Part shown: one piece after another, positions 47,651 through 55,734 of the stretch
Position numbering within the stretch: the first letter of the stretch is position 1
Layout of the letters: each line of letters starts with the position of its first letter
NCBI RefSeq assembly: GCF_003111645.1
Contig: NZ_CP022187.1
Coordinates: forward strand, 2,728,001 to 2,792,000
DNA: 64,000 bases
Source of the DNA: Parazoarcus communis
GTDB lineage: Bacteria > Pseudomonadota > Gammaproteobacteria > Burkholderiales > Rhodocyclaceae
Direction of reading: 5' to 3'
Translations under genes and position numbers: made by a program
Notes under the pieces: generated by a model
Databases searched by the model: none
What the model was told of the DNA's origin: nothing
What the model saw: only the letters and a program-made list of their open reading frames with translations

Positions 47651-50600
47651 ATGGCCGAAGCAGATCCGCTGGGCAGTACGCACAAACCCAGCCTGGAAGA
47701 CAAATACACCCTCGTTTCCGGCCGCGTCTATCTGACCGGCTACCAGGCGCTGGTGCGCCTGCTGATGATCCAGAAGGAACGCGACCGCGCCGCCGGACTC
47801 AACACCGCCGGCTTCGTGTCCGGCTACCGCGGATCGCCGCTGGGCGGCCTCGACCAGACCCTGTGGAAAGCGAAGAAGCACCTCGCCAGCCACGACATCG
47901 TGTTCCAGCCCGGCGTCAACGAAGACCTTGCAGCCACCGCAGTGTGGGGATCGCAGCAGGTCAACCTGTCGCCACAGGCGAAGTACGAAGGCGTGTTCGC
48001 GATGTGGTACGGCAAGGGGCCAGGCGTGGATCGCAGCGGCGACGTGTTTCGCCATGGCAATGCGGCAGGTTCGTCCAGGCACGGTGGGGTGCTGGCCATT
48101 GCCGGCGACGACCATGCGGCCAAGTCGTCCACGCTGCCGCATCAGACCGACCACTTCTTCAAGTCGATGATGATGCCGGTGCTCGCGCCGGCCGGCGTGC
48201 AGGAATACATCGACTTCGGCGTGCATGGCTATGCGCTGTCGCGCTACTCGGGTTGCTGGGTGGCGTTCAAGGCCCTGGCCGACACGGTTGAAACCTCGGC
48301 CTCGGTCGACGTTGATCCGGGCCGGGTGCAGGTGGTGATTCCGGAAGATTTCGCCCTTCCGGCCGACGGGCTCAACATCCGCTGGCCCGACCCCCCGCTG
48401 GTGCAGGAAAAACGCCTGCTCAACCAGAAGCTCTACGCTGCACTGGCCTACGCCAGAGCCAACCGGCTGAACCGGGTCATCATCGACAGCCCCGACGCAC
48501 GGCTCGGCATCATCACCAGCGGCAAGAGCTATCTTGATGTGCGCCAAGCCTTCGACGACCTCGGCATCGACGAAGCGCTGGCAGCCGAAATTGGCATCCG
48601 CCTGTACAAGGTGGGCATGGTGTGGCCGCTCGAGGCCGATGGCGTGCGTCAGTTCGCGGCCGGCCTGGAAGAGATCCTGGTGATCGAGGAGAAGCGCCAG
48701 CTGCTCGAGTACCAGCTCAAGGAAGAGCTCTACAACTGGCGCGAAGACGTCCGCCCGCGCGTGATCGGCAAGTTCGACGAGAAAGGCGAATGGGCGCACA
48801 TCGGCCGCAGCGACGGCACGGTCGATCACGGCGACTGGCTGCTGCCGGCCGCTGGCGAGCTGACCCCGGCGATGATCGCGCGCGTCATTGCAGGGCGCAT
48901 CGAGCGCTTCTTCACCTCGGACCGGATTCAGGCCCGGCTCGCCTTTCTCCAGGCCAAGGAAAAGTCGCTGTCCGAGCGGCTGTTCTCGATCGACCGCGTA
49001 CCGACCTTCTGCTCCGGCTGCCCGCACAACACCTCGACCCATGTGCCGGAAGGCAGCCGCGCGCTGGCCGGCATCGGCTGTCACTACATGGTGACCTGGA
49101 TGCCCGAGCGCCGCACCGGGACCTTCACCCAGATGGGTGGCGAAGGCGTGCCCTGGGTGGGCCAGGCGCCCTTCACCAGCGAGCAGCACATCTTTGCCAA
49201 TCTGGGCGACGGCACCTATTTCCACTCCGGCCTGCTCGCCATCCGCCAGGCGGTCGCGGCGAAGGTGAACATCACCTACAAGATTCTTTACAACGACGCG
49301 GTCGCCATGACCGGCGGACAGCCGCACGACGGCGAACTGTCGGTGCCGAGAATCGTCAGCCAGCTGCAGGCCGAAGGGGTGCACAACATCGTCGTCGTCA
49401 CCGACGGCACGGCGCGCGCATACGGCCCGTCCGACATCCCGCATGTGCCGATTCGCCACCGCGACGAGCTCGACGCCATTCAGCGCGAGCTGCGCGCATC
49501 CGGCGGGGTCACCGCGCTGATCTACGATCAGACCTGTGCCGCCGAGAAGCGCCGGCGCAGGAAGCGCGGCACCTTCCCCGACCCCGCGCGCAGGGTGTTC
49601 ATCAACGAGGCGGTGTGCGAGGGCTGCGGCGACTGCGGCGAGCAATCGAACTGCATGTCCATCGTCCCGGTCGAGACCGAGTTCGGGCGCAAGCGCGCGA
49701 TCGATCAGTCCTCGTGCAACAAGGACTACTCCTGTCTCAACGGCTTCTGTCCGAGCTTCATCACCATAGAAGGCGGCAAGGTGCGCAAGGGCAGCGCCCT
49801 GCAGGCCGATGAATCGCACTTCGCCGCGCTGCCCGCGCCCGTTCTGCCGGACACCGCCCGCCCCTTCGGCATCATGGTGACCGGCGTGGGCGGCACCGGC
49901 GTGGTCACCATCGGCGCCCTGATCGGCATGGCCGCCCATCTCGACGGCAAGGGTGTGACCGTGCTCGACATGACCGGGCTGGCGCAGAAAGGCGGCTCGG
50001 TCTTCAGCCACATCCGCCTTGCCGATCATCCTGACGACCTGCATGCGGTGCGGATCGCGGCTGGCGAGGCGAGCGCGGTGATTGGCGGCGACATGGTGGT
50101 CAGCGCCAGCGTCGAGGCGCTGGCAAAGATGTCGAACCAGCGCACCCGTGCGGTGGTCAATGTGTCCGAGACCCCGACATCGGATTTCACCCACAACCCG
50201 GACTGGCAGTTCCCGCTCGAGAAAATGCAGGCGGCGATACGCGAAGCGGTCGGCGACGCGAACGTCGACTTCCTGGACGCACAAGGCCTGGCCACCGCCC
50301 TGATGGGTGACGCCATCGCCACCAACCTATTCCTGCTCGGCTTTGCCTGGCAGAAGGGCATGGTCCCGGTATCGCATGCGGCCCTGATGAGCGCGATCGA
50401 ACTCAACGGCGTGGCGCTCGACATGAACCGCAAGGCCTTCCTGTGGGGCCGCCGCGCTGCCCACGACCTTGCCGCAGTTCAGCGCTTCGCCCACCCCGAG
50501 CCCGCGATCCCGATCCGTCCCCCCGGTCTGGATGCGCTGATCGAACGCCGCACCGAATTCCTGACCGCCTATCAGGACGCAGCCTACGCAGCGCGCTATC

Positions 50601-51184
50601 GCCTGCTGGTCGAGCGCGTGCGCGAAACCGAGGAGAGACGCGCAGGCCGTGGCAGCACCCGGCTGGCAGAAACCGTCGCCCACAACTACTTCAAGCTGCT
50701 GGCCTACAAGGATGAATACGAGGTTGCCCGCCTGTTCACCGAGCCGGCGTTCTGGGACAAGGTCAACGCCAGCTTCGAAGGTGATTTCGAGGTCCGCTTC
50801 CACCTCGCCCCGCCACTCGTGTCGCGCCTCGACCCGCTCACCGGACGCATTCCGAAGAAGGCTTTCGGCGCGGGCATGATGCGCGTGTTCGGCATGGTGA
50901 CAAAGCTCAAGGGGCTGCGCGGCACGCGCTGGGACGTGTTCGGCCACACCGCAGAACGTCGCGCCGAGCGCGCGCTCATCACCCAGTACGAGCAGGACAT
51001 CGGAGAGCTGCTCGACACCCTGAGCTACAGCCGGCTTGCGCTGGCGCAGGAGATCGCCGCCTTGCCGCAGAGCATCCGCGGCTATGGCCACGTCAAGATG
51101 CGCAACATGGAAGCTGCGGCACTGAAGCGCGAGCAGTTGCTCGCACGCTGGCGCAGCACGACCGGCACAGCCCGCGTGGCCTGA
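47651..51184 (+). CDS. indolepyruvate ferredoxin oxidoreductase, fused subunits
   Basis: Thiamine-diphosphate enzyme that oxidatively decarboxylates aryl pyruvates to aryl-acetyl-CoA, reducing ferredoxin. The 1177-aa product fuses an N-terminal pyrimidine-binding region (GYRGSPLGGLDQTLWK near 56) and the ThDP-binding segment (FANLGDGTYFHSG near 515, with YNDAVAMTGGQ). A Cys-rich Fe-S segment follows (CEGCGDCGEQSNC and SCNKDYSCLNGFC, about 653-700). The gamma-type domain is next (GVGGTGVVTIGALIGMAA, MTGLAQKGGSVFSH), with an extra C-terminal domain. GGGAG precedes the ATG. Confidence 0.93.
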   Translation: MAEADPLGSTHKPSLEDKYTLVSGRVYLTGYQALVRLLMIQKERDRAAGLNTAGFVSGYRGSPLGGLDQTLWKAKKHLASHDIVFQPGVNEDLAATAVWGSQQVNLSPQAKYEGVFAMWYGKGPGVDRSGDVFRHGNAAGSSRHGGVLAIAGDDHAAKSSTLPHQTDHFFKSMMMPVLAPAGVQEYIDFGVHGYALSRYSGCWVAFKALADTVETSASVDVDPGRVQVVIPEDFALPADGLNIRWPDPPLVQEKRLLNQKLYAALAYARANRLNRVIIDSPDARLGIITSGKSYLDVRQAFDDLGIDEALAAEIGIRLYKVGMVWPLEADGVRQFAAGLEEILVIEEKRQLLEYQLKEELYNWREDVRPRVIGKFDEKGEWAHIGRSDGTVDHGDWLLPAAGELTPAMIARVIAGRIERFFTSDRIQARLAFLQAKEKSLSERLFSIDRVPTFCSGCPHNTSTHVPEGSRALAGIGCHYMVTWMPERRTGTFTQMGGEGVPWVGQAPFTSEQHIFANLGDGTYFHSGLLAIRQAVAAKVNITYKILYNDAVAMTGGQPHDGELSVPRIVSQLQAEGVHNIVVVTDGTARAYGPSDIPHVPIRHRDELDAIQRELRASGGVTALIYDQTCAAEKRRRRKRGTFPDPARRVFINEAVCEGCGDCGEQSNCMSIVPVETEFGRKRAIDQSSCNKDYSCLNGFCPSFITIEGGKVRKGSALQADESHFAALPAPVLPDTARPFGIMVTGVGGTGVVTIGALIGMAAHLDGKGVTVLDMTGLAQKGGSVFSHIRLADHPDDLHAVRIAAGEASAVIGGDMVVSASVEALAKMSNQRTRAVVNVSETPTSDFTHNPDWQFPLEKMQAAIREAVGDANVDFLDAQGLATALMGDAIATNLFLLGFAWQKGMVPVSHAALMSAIELNGVALDMNRKAFLWGRRAAHDLAAVQRFAHPEPAIPIRPPGLDALIERRTEFLTAYQDAAYAARYRLLVERVRETEERRAGRGSTRLAETVAHNYFKLLAYKDEYEVARLFTEPAFWDKVNASFEGDFEVRFHLAPPLVSRLDPLTGRIPKKAFGAGMMRVFGMVTKLKGLRGTRWDVFGHTAERRAERALITQYEQDIGELLDTLSYSRLALAQEIAALPQSIRGYGHVKMRNMEAAALKREQLLARWRSTTGTARVA

Positions 51185-51195
51185 ACGCAGGCCGT

Positions 51196-51233
51196 GCCGG
51201 CGTGGCTCATCCCGAGGGGCGAGCCACGCCGGC
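51196..51233 (+). terminator. strong hairpin after the IOR gene
   Basis: GCCGGCGTGGCTC and its exact complement form a 13-bp stem with a 12-nt loop, starting 11 nt after the stop. There is no U-tract; it may protect the long mRNA 3' end or act with Rho. Confidence 0.5.
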
Positions 51234-51325
51234 GAGGGCGGCACACCGGACACCGGCAGGCAGGATTTCGCGCATCCCCGGCCTCTTCGCTATGATGCCA
51301 GCCACCCTTCATCGCGCAGCGCCCA

Positions 51326-52081
51326 ATGCCTCCTGCCCTCAAAGCCCTTGTCGCCCAGATCGCGGGCTGGTTGATCGCCTACCTGCTGGGTCGCGCAGGT
51401 GTCCTGCCACCGGGCCTGTGGCCACTGCTCATCGCGCAGGCACTTGGCGCCACGCTGGGCGCGGCCTTGCTGCGCAGTGCGCGCTGGTGGCTGCCCATCC
51501 ATCTCGCGTTCACTCCACTGGCCGTCATCGCGCTGCGCATCGACCTCGCTCCGGCCTGGTACCTGGCCGCATTCACCTTGCTGGCGCTGATCTACTGGAG
51601 CAGCTTCCGCACCCAGGTGCCGCTATACCTGAGCAACAGAAAGACCGCGGCTGCGTTTGCAGCCTTGCTGTCTGCGGAGCGCCCGCTGCAGGTGCTGGAC
51701 ATTGGCAGCGGTACCGGGTCGCTGCTGCGGGTACTCGCGCGACTGCGCCCGGACTGCCATTTCACCGGGATCGAGAGCGCGCCCGCGCCCTGGGCGCTCG
51801 GCTGGCTGCTGGGCCGGGGCATTGCCAATCTCGACTGGTGCCGCGGCGACTTCTTCGCTCGCTCGTGGCGGGGGCAGGACGTGGTGTATGCTTTCCTCTC
51901 CCCGGTGCCGATGTCCGCGGTGTGGCAGAAGGCGAGCCGGGAGATGCCTGCGGGCAGCATGCTGGTCAGCAACAGCTTTGCGATTCCGGGCCAGGAACCC
52001 GAACGCATCATCGAAGTAGACGATCGCCGCGGAACCCGTCTGCTCGTCTATCGCATCAAGCCGGCGAAAGCGCGGAATTAG
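51326..52081 (+). CDS. membrane-anchored SAM-dependent methyltransferase-like protein
   Basis: The 251-aa product has three or four N-terminal hydrophobic segments (residues 5-95: AGWLIAYLLGRAGVLPPG, LLIAQALGATLGAALL, IHLAFTPLAVIAL, WYLAAFTLLALIYW). A Rossmann methyltransferase domain follows, with motif I VLDIGSGTGSLLRVLA near 120, an acidic residue in FTGIESAPAP near 145, and DVVYAFLSPVPMSAVW. The substrate is unknown; a membrane lipid or quinone-like molecule would fit the anchor. Transcribed separately after the IOR hairpin. Confidence 0.82.
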   Translation: MPPALKALVAQIAGWLIAYLLGRAGVLPPGLWPLLIAQALGATLGAALLRSARWWLPIHLAFTPLAVIALRIDLAPAWYLAAFTLLALIYWSSFRTQVPLYLSNRKTAAAFAALLSAERPLQVLDIGSGTGSLLRVLARLRPDCHFTGIESAPAPWALGWLLGRGIANLDWCRGDFFARSWRGQDVVYAFLSPVPMSAVWQKASREMPAGSMLVSNSFAIPGQEPERIIEVDDRRGTRLLVYRIKPAKARN

Positions 52082-52179
52082 CCTGACGAATCGCCGCTTA
52101 TTCACGCCTGCCTCTGCTTGCAAAAGCGAAATAATGCAAGCGTACGGCAACCCCTTGCCTTGAGCTGAGGAATGGATTC

Positions 52180-52887
52180 ATGGCTGAGATCATCTGCGTG
52201 ATCGGCAACAAGGGCGGCACCGGCAAGACGACGCTCTCACACATGCTGTGTCAGGGACTCGGACTGCTGGGGCATCGCTCCGCCTGCGTGCTGACCGACA
52301 CATCCCGCGAACCGCTCTCCCCCGAAGGGAGGCGCTACATCACGGCCGACGCCCGCACCCGCGACGCACTGACCAAGGTGGTCGACAAACTGCGCATGCT
52401 CGACGACTGGATCGGCATCATCGACGGCGGCGGCAACCGCACCGAGATGGACCGCAAGCTATATGCGCTTTCCGACATCGTGCTGCTGCCCTTTCGCGAA
52501 TCGCATGAGGACATCCGTACCGTGATCCGGGATCTGGAAATGTTTCCGCGCGCCTACGCCGTGCCGTCACAGTGGCCGAGCAACGCCTGGCAACGCGACG
52601 CCGCCGACCGCAATGTGGCACACCTGATGAATACCTATCGCCACCGCATCCTGAATCCGGTGGGCGCGCTGTCCGCATCCAAGCTGCTGCTGCAGAAGCA
52701 GGTGCCCGACCAGCTTCCGACGCCGCTGGCAAACGCCTGTCGCGCGGTTGCACGTCAGGTACTTGAAGTCCTTGAGATCGACGTTGGCGACGCCTGCGAA
52801 ATGCGGGGTGAAACCGGGACGGCGGACCGGCTGCCCCCCGCCGAGATGCCGATGCGGCTCAATGTGACATCACGTCGCCCCCACTGA
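52180..52887 (+). CDS. orphan ParA-like ATPase
   Basis: A 235-aa MinD/ParA-type P-loop ATPase with deviant Walker A GNKGGTGKTTLS (residues 9-20, signature Lys 11 and catalytic Lys 17), Walker A' region VLTDTSREPLSP and Walker B-like IGIIDGGGNRTEMD near 85. The C-terminal part (RHRILNPVGALSASKLLLQKQVP) does not resemble chromosomal ParA. No parB, plasmid replication gene or parS-like repeat lies nearby. The ATG at 52180 has AGGA upstream. A role in positioning a protein complex or granule is possible but only a guess. Confidence 0.83.
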   Translation: MAEIICVIGNKGGTGKTTLSHMLCQGLGLLGHRSACVLTDTSREPLSPEGRRYITADARTRDALTKVVDKLRMLDDWIGIIDGGGNRTEMDRKLYALSDIVLLPFRESHEDIRTVIRDLEMFPRAYAVPSQWPSNAWQRDAADRNVAHLMNTYRHRILNPVGALSASKLLLQKQVPDQLPTPLANACRAVARQVLEVLEIDVGDACEMRGETGTADRLPPAEMPMRLNVTSRRPH

Positions 52888-52998
52888 CGCACGGAATTCG
52901 CGCCTGATCTGCTGAAATCCGCGATGCTCCGCTCCCTTCCCGCGCGGGGGAGCGTCGGGCGGGAAAGTCGCATCTGCGCTGCGGCAGAACGGGGAGGC

Positions 52999-53628
52999 TT
53001 AGAGCCGGGTGCCGTGGCGCGAAATCACGACCAGCGCCTGGGCACGGTTGGAGACACCCAATGCACGAAAAATCGCTGACATATGCACCTTGACCGTGCC
53101 TTCGGAAAGACCGAGGAGATCAGCGATCTCGCGGTTGGTCTTGCCCTGGGCAAGCAGTTCGAGCACGCGGGTCTGCGCGGCGGTCAGTCCGAAACGCTCG
53201 CTGACCGGCGCTCCTGAACGGCGCCCGGGGGCGCGATCGGTCGTGTCCGGCGTATGCACGCCACCGGCGAGCACCACCCTGACAGCCTGCAGCATTTCTT
53301 CGCCGGAACTGGACTTGGACACGAAGCCGGAAGCGCCGCCCTTGATGGCACGCCGCACCGAGGCCTCGTCATCCATCGCCGAAACCACGATGGCCGGCAC
53401 ATCGGGGAAGCGCTTGGCGAGAACGGCCAGCAGGGAAAAGCCGTTCATGTCGGGCAGCATCAGATCGATGACCGCCAGATCCCAGTCGGACGAAGCTTCC
53501 AGCTTCGCCAGTGCATCGTCCGCACCCTTGGCTTCAACGCACTCGACACCCTCCTGAAGACGCGACAACGTCTGCGCTACGGCCTCACGCACAAGCGCGT
53601 GATCCTCAACGATGAGTATCTTGATCAC
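52999..53628 (-). CDS. LuxR-type two-component response regulator
   Basis: NarL/FixJ-type regulator of 209 aa: receiver with phospho-acceptor Asp in LAVIDLMLPDMNG near residue 55, Thr/Ser switch in AIVVSAMDDE and Lys in GFVSKSSSG. A linker and a GerE HTH follow (FGLTAAQTRVLELLAQGKTNREIADLLGLSEGTVKVHMSAIF). A GTG start at 53628 is preferred because GGAG lies six nt upstream and MIKILIVEDHALV is the usual terminus; an ATG four codons earlier lacks a site. The hybrid kinase 2 kb away is the likely partner. Confidence 0.92.
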   Translation of the reverse strand: MIKILIVEDHALVREAVAQTLSRLQEGVECVEAKGADDALAKLEASSDWDLAVIDLMLPDMNGFSLLAVLAKRFPDVPAIVVSAMDDEASVRRAIKGGASGFVSKSSSGEEMLQAVRVVLAGGVHTPDTTDRAPGRRSGAPVSERFGLTAAQTRVLELLAQGKTNREIADLLGLSEGTVKVHMSAIFRALGVSNRAQALVVISRHGTRL

Positions 53629-53720
53629 AAGGGGCTCCATAAATCACTTTCATCGAGGCGTAGAATGCGCAGAGCATATCACAGCGGCGTTGCCATTGGT
53701 TTTTCCTCTGTCTCTGCAGC

Positions 53721-53747
53721 AAAAAAACCGGCGAGACGCGATGCCGG
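53721..53747 (-). terminator. possible rho-independent terminator
   Basis: On the minus strand CCGGC and GCCGG pair (5 bp, 10-nt loop) and are followed by TTTTTTT. It lies upstream of the response regulator and would end a transcript coming from 53839-54159, which is the main hint that something is transcribed there. Confidence 0.45.
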
Positions 53748-53838
53748 ATACGCTGCGCAGTATTCCGATCTTCATGATGCCCGGGCAATGAAAGTGCAAA
53801 ACGTTCTGAAATCGGTGCGGGCGTACTGACCGGTCCCG

Positions 53839-54159
53839 TCAATGATGCCTGCTCACACGACTGAAGGCGAGATCTCCGGCGCGAACTTCCTCGACGCGCC
53901 TCCGATCGACCTGTCCGCCGCCCGCCTGCCCTGGACGGCGCGGAACGTACCGTGCGCGGCGGTCTTCATCGATCGCGACATGGTCCACGCCTCGCGCAGG
54001 CGCGCCATCCGTAAACAGGTCCGTCGCGTGCCCGGCCTCCGGTGCGGCACCATCAGCGGCCGCCAGGCAGTCACTCGCGATCATTGCCACGGCGGCAAAC
54101 AACATTGGCAAACGTGCAGCTGCCAGTCTATTCCCGGCTTCTGCCCATGCTGATAACAT
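53839..54159 (-). CDS. possible small exported protein (doubtful)
   Basis: A 106-aa minus-strand frame. Its N-terminus looks like a signal peptide (LPMLFAAVAMIASDCLAA-AD), but the rest (VDHVAIDEDRRARYVPRRPG onward) is Arg-rich and unlike any family I know. No Shine-Dalgarno sequence. The terminator-like hairpin at 53721-53747 lies downstream. It could be a degraded gene or chance. The surrounding gene-free stretch 53641-54804 otherwise shows only the doubtful frame at 54250. Confidence 0.25.
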   Translation of the reverse strand: MLSAWAEAGNRLAAARLPMLFAAVAMIASDCLAAADGAAPEAGHATDLFTDGAPARGVDHVAIDEDRRARYVPRRPGQAGGGQVDRRRVEEVRAGDLAFSRVSRHH

Positions 54160-54249
54160 CTATGACACAGATATCGCACGGGATGGCAAGGCACTTGAGC
54201 ACCCTGCAAACCTGACGCACGGCAGACCTCCCCTGTAGGACGGCTTTCC

Positions 54250-54798
54250 GTGAAGAAAAGGCTCTCATCGCCGCCGTTCTTTGCCCGCAACAAGGCACTG
54301 GCGTACCGCTCGACCCGACTTTCTGGATACATCCAATGGCGCCTCACCCCGGAACTTCTCGCAAGCATTGGTGCAATTGCAAAACGCAGCCGCGCGGATG
54401 ATGCACTGGAACGACCACGCGTTGGCCTCACCACCCCTCTCGGAGACGGCCGGACCTTGTGCGCTGCCAAAGACAAGCCCCGCCGCAATCTGCTACCGTT
54501 CGAGCGCCATATCGACATGCGTCGCAACGAAGCGGTGACGAACACATTGCCACGCTACACTTTTCAGCCTGGGCCCGATCCCGAGGCCGAACGCATGCGG
54601 GCTCGCGAACCCGGCCATGCAGGAGCGTTCAACGCGATGACACCCGCCGGACTCCGATCCGCCAGCCGCTTCCAGCCCGATCAAGCGTGCAATGCGCTTG
54701 CGTTCACCGGCCCGGCAGCCGGATCTCACGACACAGGCGATCTGCGACACCAGAAACCCGGGCCCGTCTCACACGCAAGCCTGCGCATGGCGCACTGA
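54250..54798 (+). CDS. doubtful 182-aa open frame upstream of the binding-protein gene
   Basis: Starts at a GTG with TAGGA about ten nt upstream and stops 6 nt before the binding-protein gene, the spacing expected of an operon. The translation (KKRLSSPPFFARNKALAYRS ... ) is hydrophilic, Arg/Pro-rich, lacks signal or membrane segments and resembles no family known to me. High GC alone could keep this frame open. It might be a leader that couples translation of the next gene. Confidence 0.25.
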   Translation: MKKRLSSPPFFARNKALAYRSTRLSGYIQWRLTPELLASIGAIAKRSRADDALERPRVGLTTPLGDGRTLCAAKDKPRRNLLPFERHIDMRRNEAVTNTLPRYTFQPGPDPEAERMRAREPGHAGAFNAMTPAGLRSASRFQPDQACNALAFTGPAAGSHDTGDLRHQKPGPVSHASLRMAH

Positions 54799-54804
54799 GT
54801 CCCG

Positions 54805-55734
54805 ATGCGACCGTCTGGCGCACTGCTCTGGCCGCTTGCCGCCGCGCTGATACTGGCAGGAGGCCATGCACGTGCAGGAGGGCAGATCGTCGTCGTCATG
54901 CGCACGACCGATGACACGCATCACGAGACCCTTGCAGCGATCAGGAGCGGCCTGCAGACCCCCCTGCCCGGCCTGCAGGTCAACGCGATCGATATTTCAG
55001 CCACCTCAACGACCCGCTTCGCCGACGCCAGCGTCGTCGTCAGTCTTGGCTCGAGCGCAGCGCATGTCGTGGCCGACAGCCAGCTAACCCAGCCGGTCGT
55101 TCACAGCCTTTTGTCGGAGAGTGCGTGGCAAGGGCTCCCGACTCAGCCGGACCGCGCTGGTCGTCCGCCGGCGGTCGTGCTGGATCAACCCGCAGCGCGT
55201 CAGGTGGCACTGCTAGAATTGGCCCTGCCGGACTGGCGGCGTGTCGCGCTGCTTGCCGGGCCAGAGTCCGGGCCGGCGCAACGGCAGCTGACGACTGCGG
55301 CAAAAGCCGCGCACTTCGAGGTGAGAGAAGCCACCGTCAGTACCGAACGCGAGCTCTTCCCTGCGCTGCAAAGTGTGCTGCGAGAACCGGCAGTGCTGAT
55401 CGTCACACCAGACTCACGAATTTTCAACGGCTATACCGTGCAGAACGTGCTCCTGACCGCCTACCGCCATCGTTCTCCCGTCCTTGGCTTTTCCGCAGCC
55501 TACGTGCGCGCCGGCGCATTGCTGGGCCTGTATTCGACGCCGGCCCAGATTGGTCAGCAGACCGCCGACATGATCCTGCGTCTGCTGGACGGGCAATCGC
55601 TGCCCCCGAAGCAGGCGCCGAAGGCGTTCGAGGTCGCGGTCAATACCAACGTCGCCCGCTCCCTTGGCATCGCGCTCGACAGTGCCCCGTCGCTGACCGC
55701 TGCGCTCGCCCGTCAGGAGGCCGGAGGCAGATGA
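54805..55734 (+). CDS. periplasmic ABC-type substrate-binding-like protein
   Basis: The 309-aa product has a signal peptide (GALLWPLAAALILAGGHARA, cleavage near residue 24) and an ABC_sub_bind-like two-lobe domain: VVVMRTTDDTHHETLAAIRSGL, VVVSLGSSAAHVVADS, VALLAGPESGPAQRQLTTAAK, LIVTPDSRIFNGYTVQNVLL and YSTPAQIGQQTADMILRLL. The stop overlaps the hybrid kinase start (ATGA) and no permease genes follow. It is therefore probably a ligand sensor for the kinase rather than part of a transporter. Confidence 0.85.
   Translation: MRPSGALLWPLAAALILAGGHARAGGQIVVVMRTTDDTHHETLAAIRSGLQTPLPGLQVNAIDISATSTTRFADASVVVSLGSSAAHVVADSQLTQPVVHSLLSESAWQGLPTQPDRAGRPPAVVLDQPAARQVALLELALPDWRRVALLAGPESGPAQRQLTTAAKAAHFEVREATVSTERELFPALQSVLREPAVLIVTPDSRIFNGYTVQNVLLTAYRHRSPVLGFSAAYVRAGALLGLYSTPAQIGQQTADMILRLLDGQSLPPKQAPKAFEVAVNTNVARSLGIALDSAPSLTAALARQEAGGR

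Noticed and set aside
47555-50284. 909-codon open frame opposite the fused IOR gene
   Set aside because: Antisense to a gene with intact ThDP and Fe-S motifs; composition is typical of a shadow frame.
55125-55730. N-terminal extension of the hybrid kinase frame
   Set aside because: It overlaps the binding-protein gene in another frame and is Arg/Ala-rich. The ATG at 55731 gives a proper membrane helix and a 4-nt overlap.
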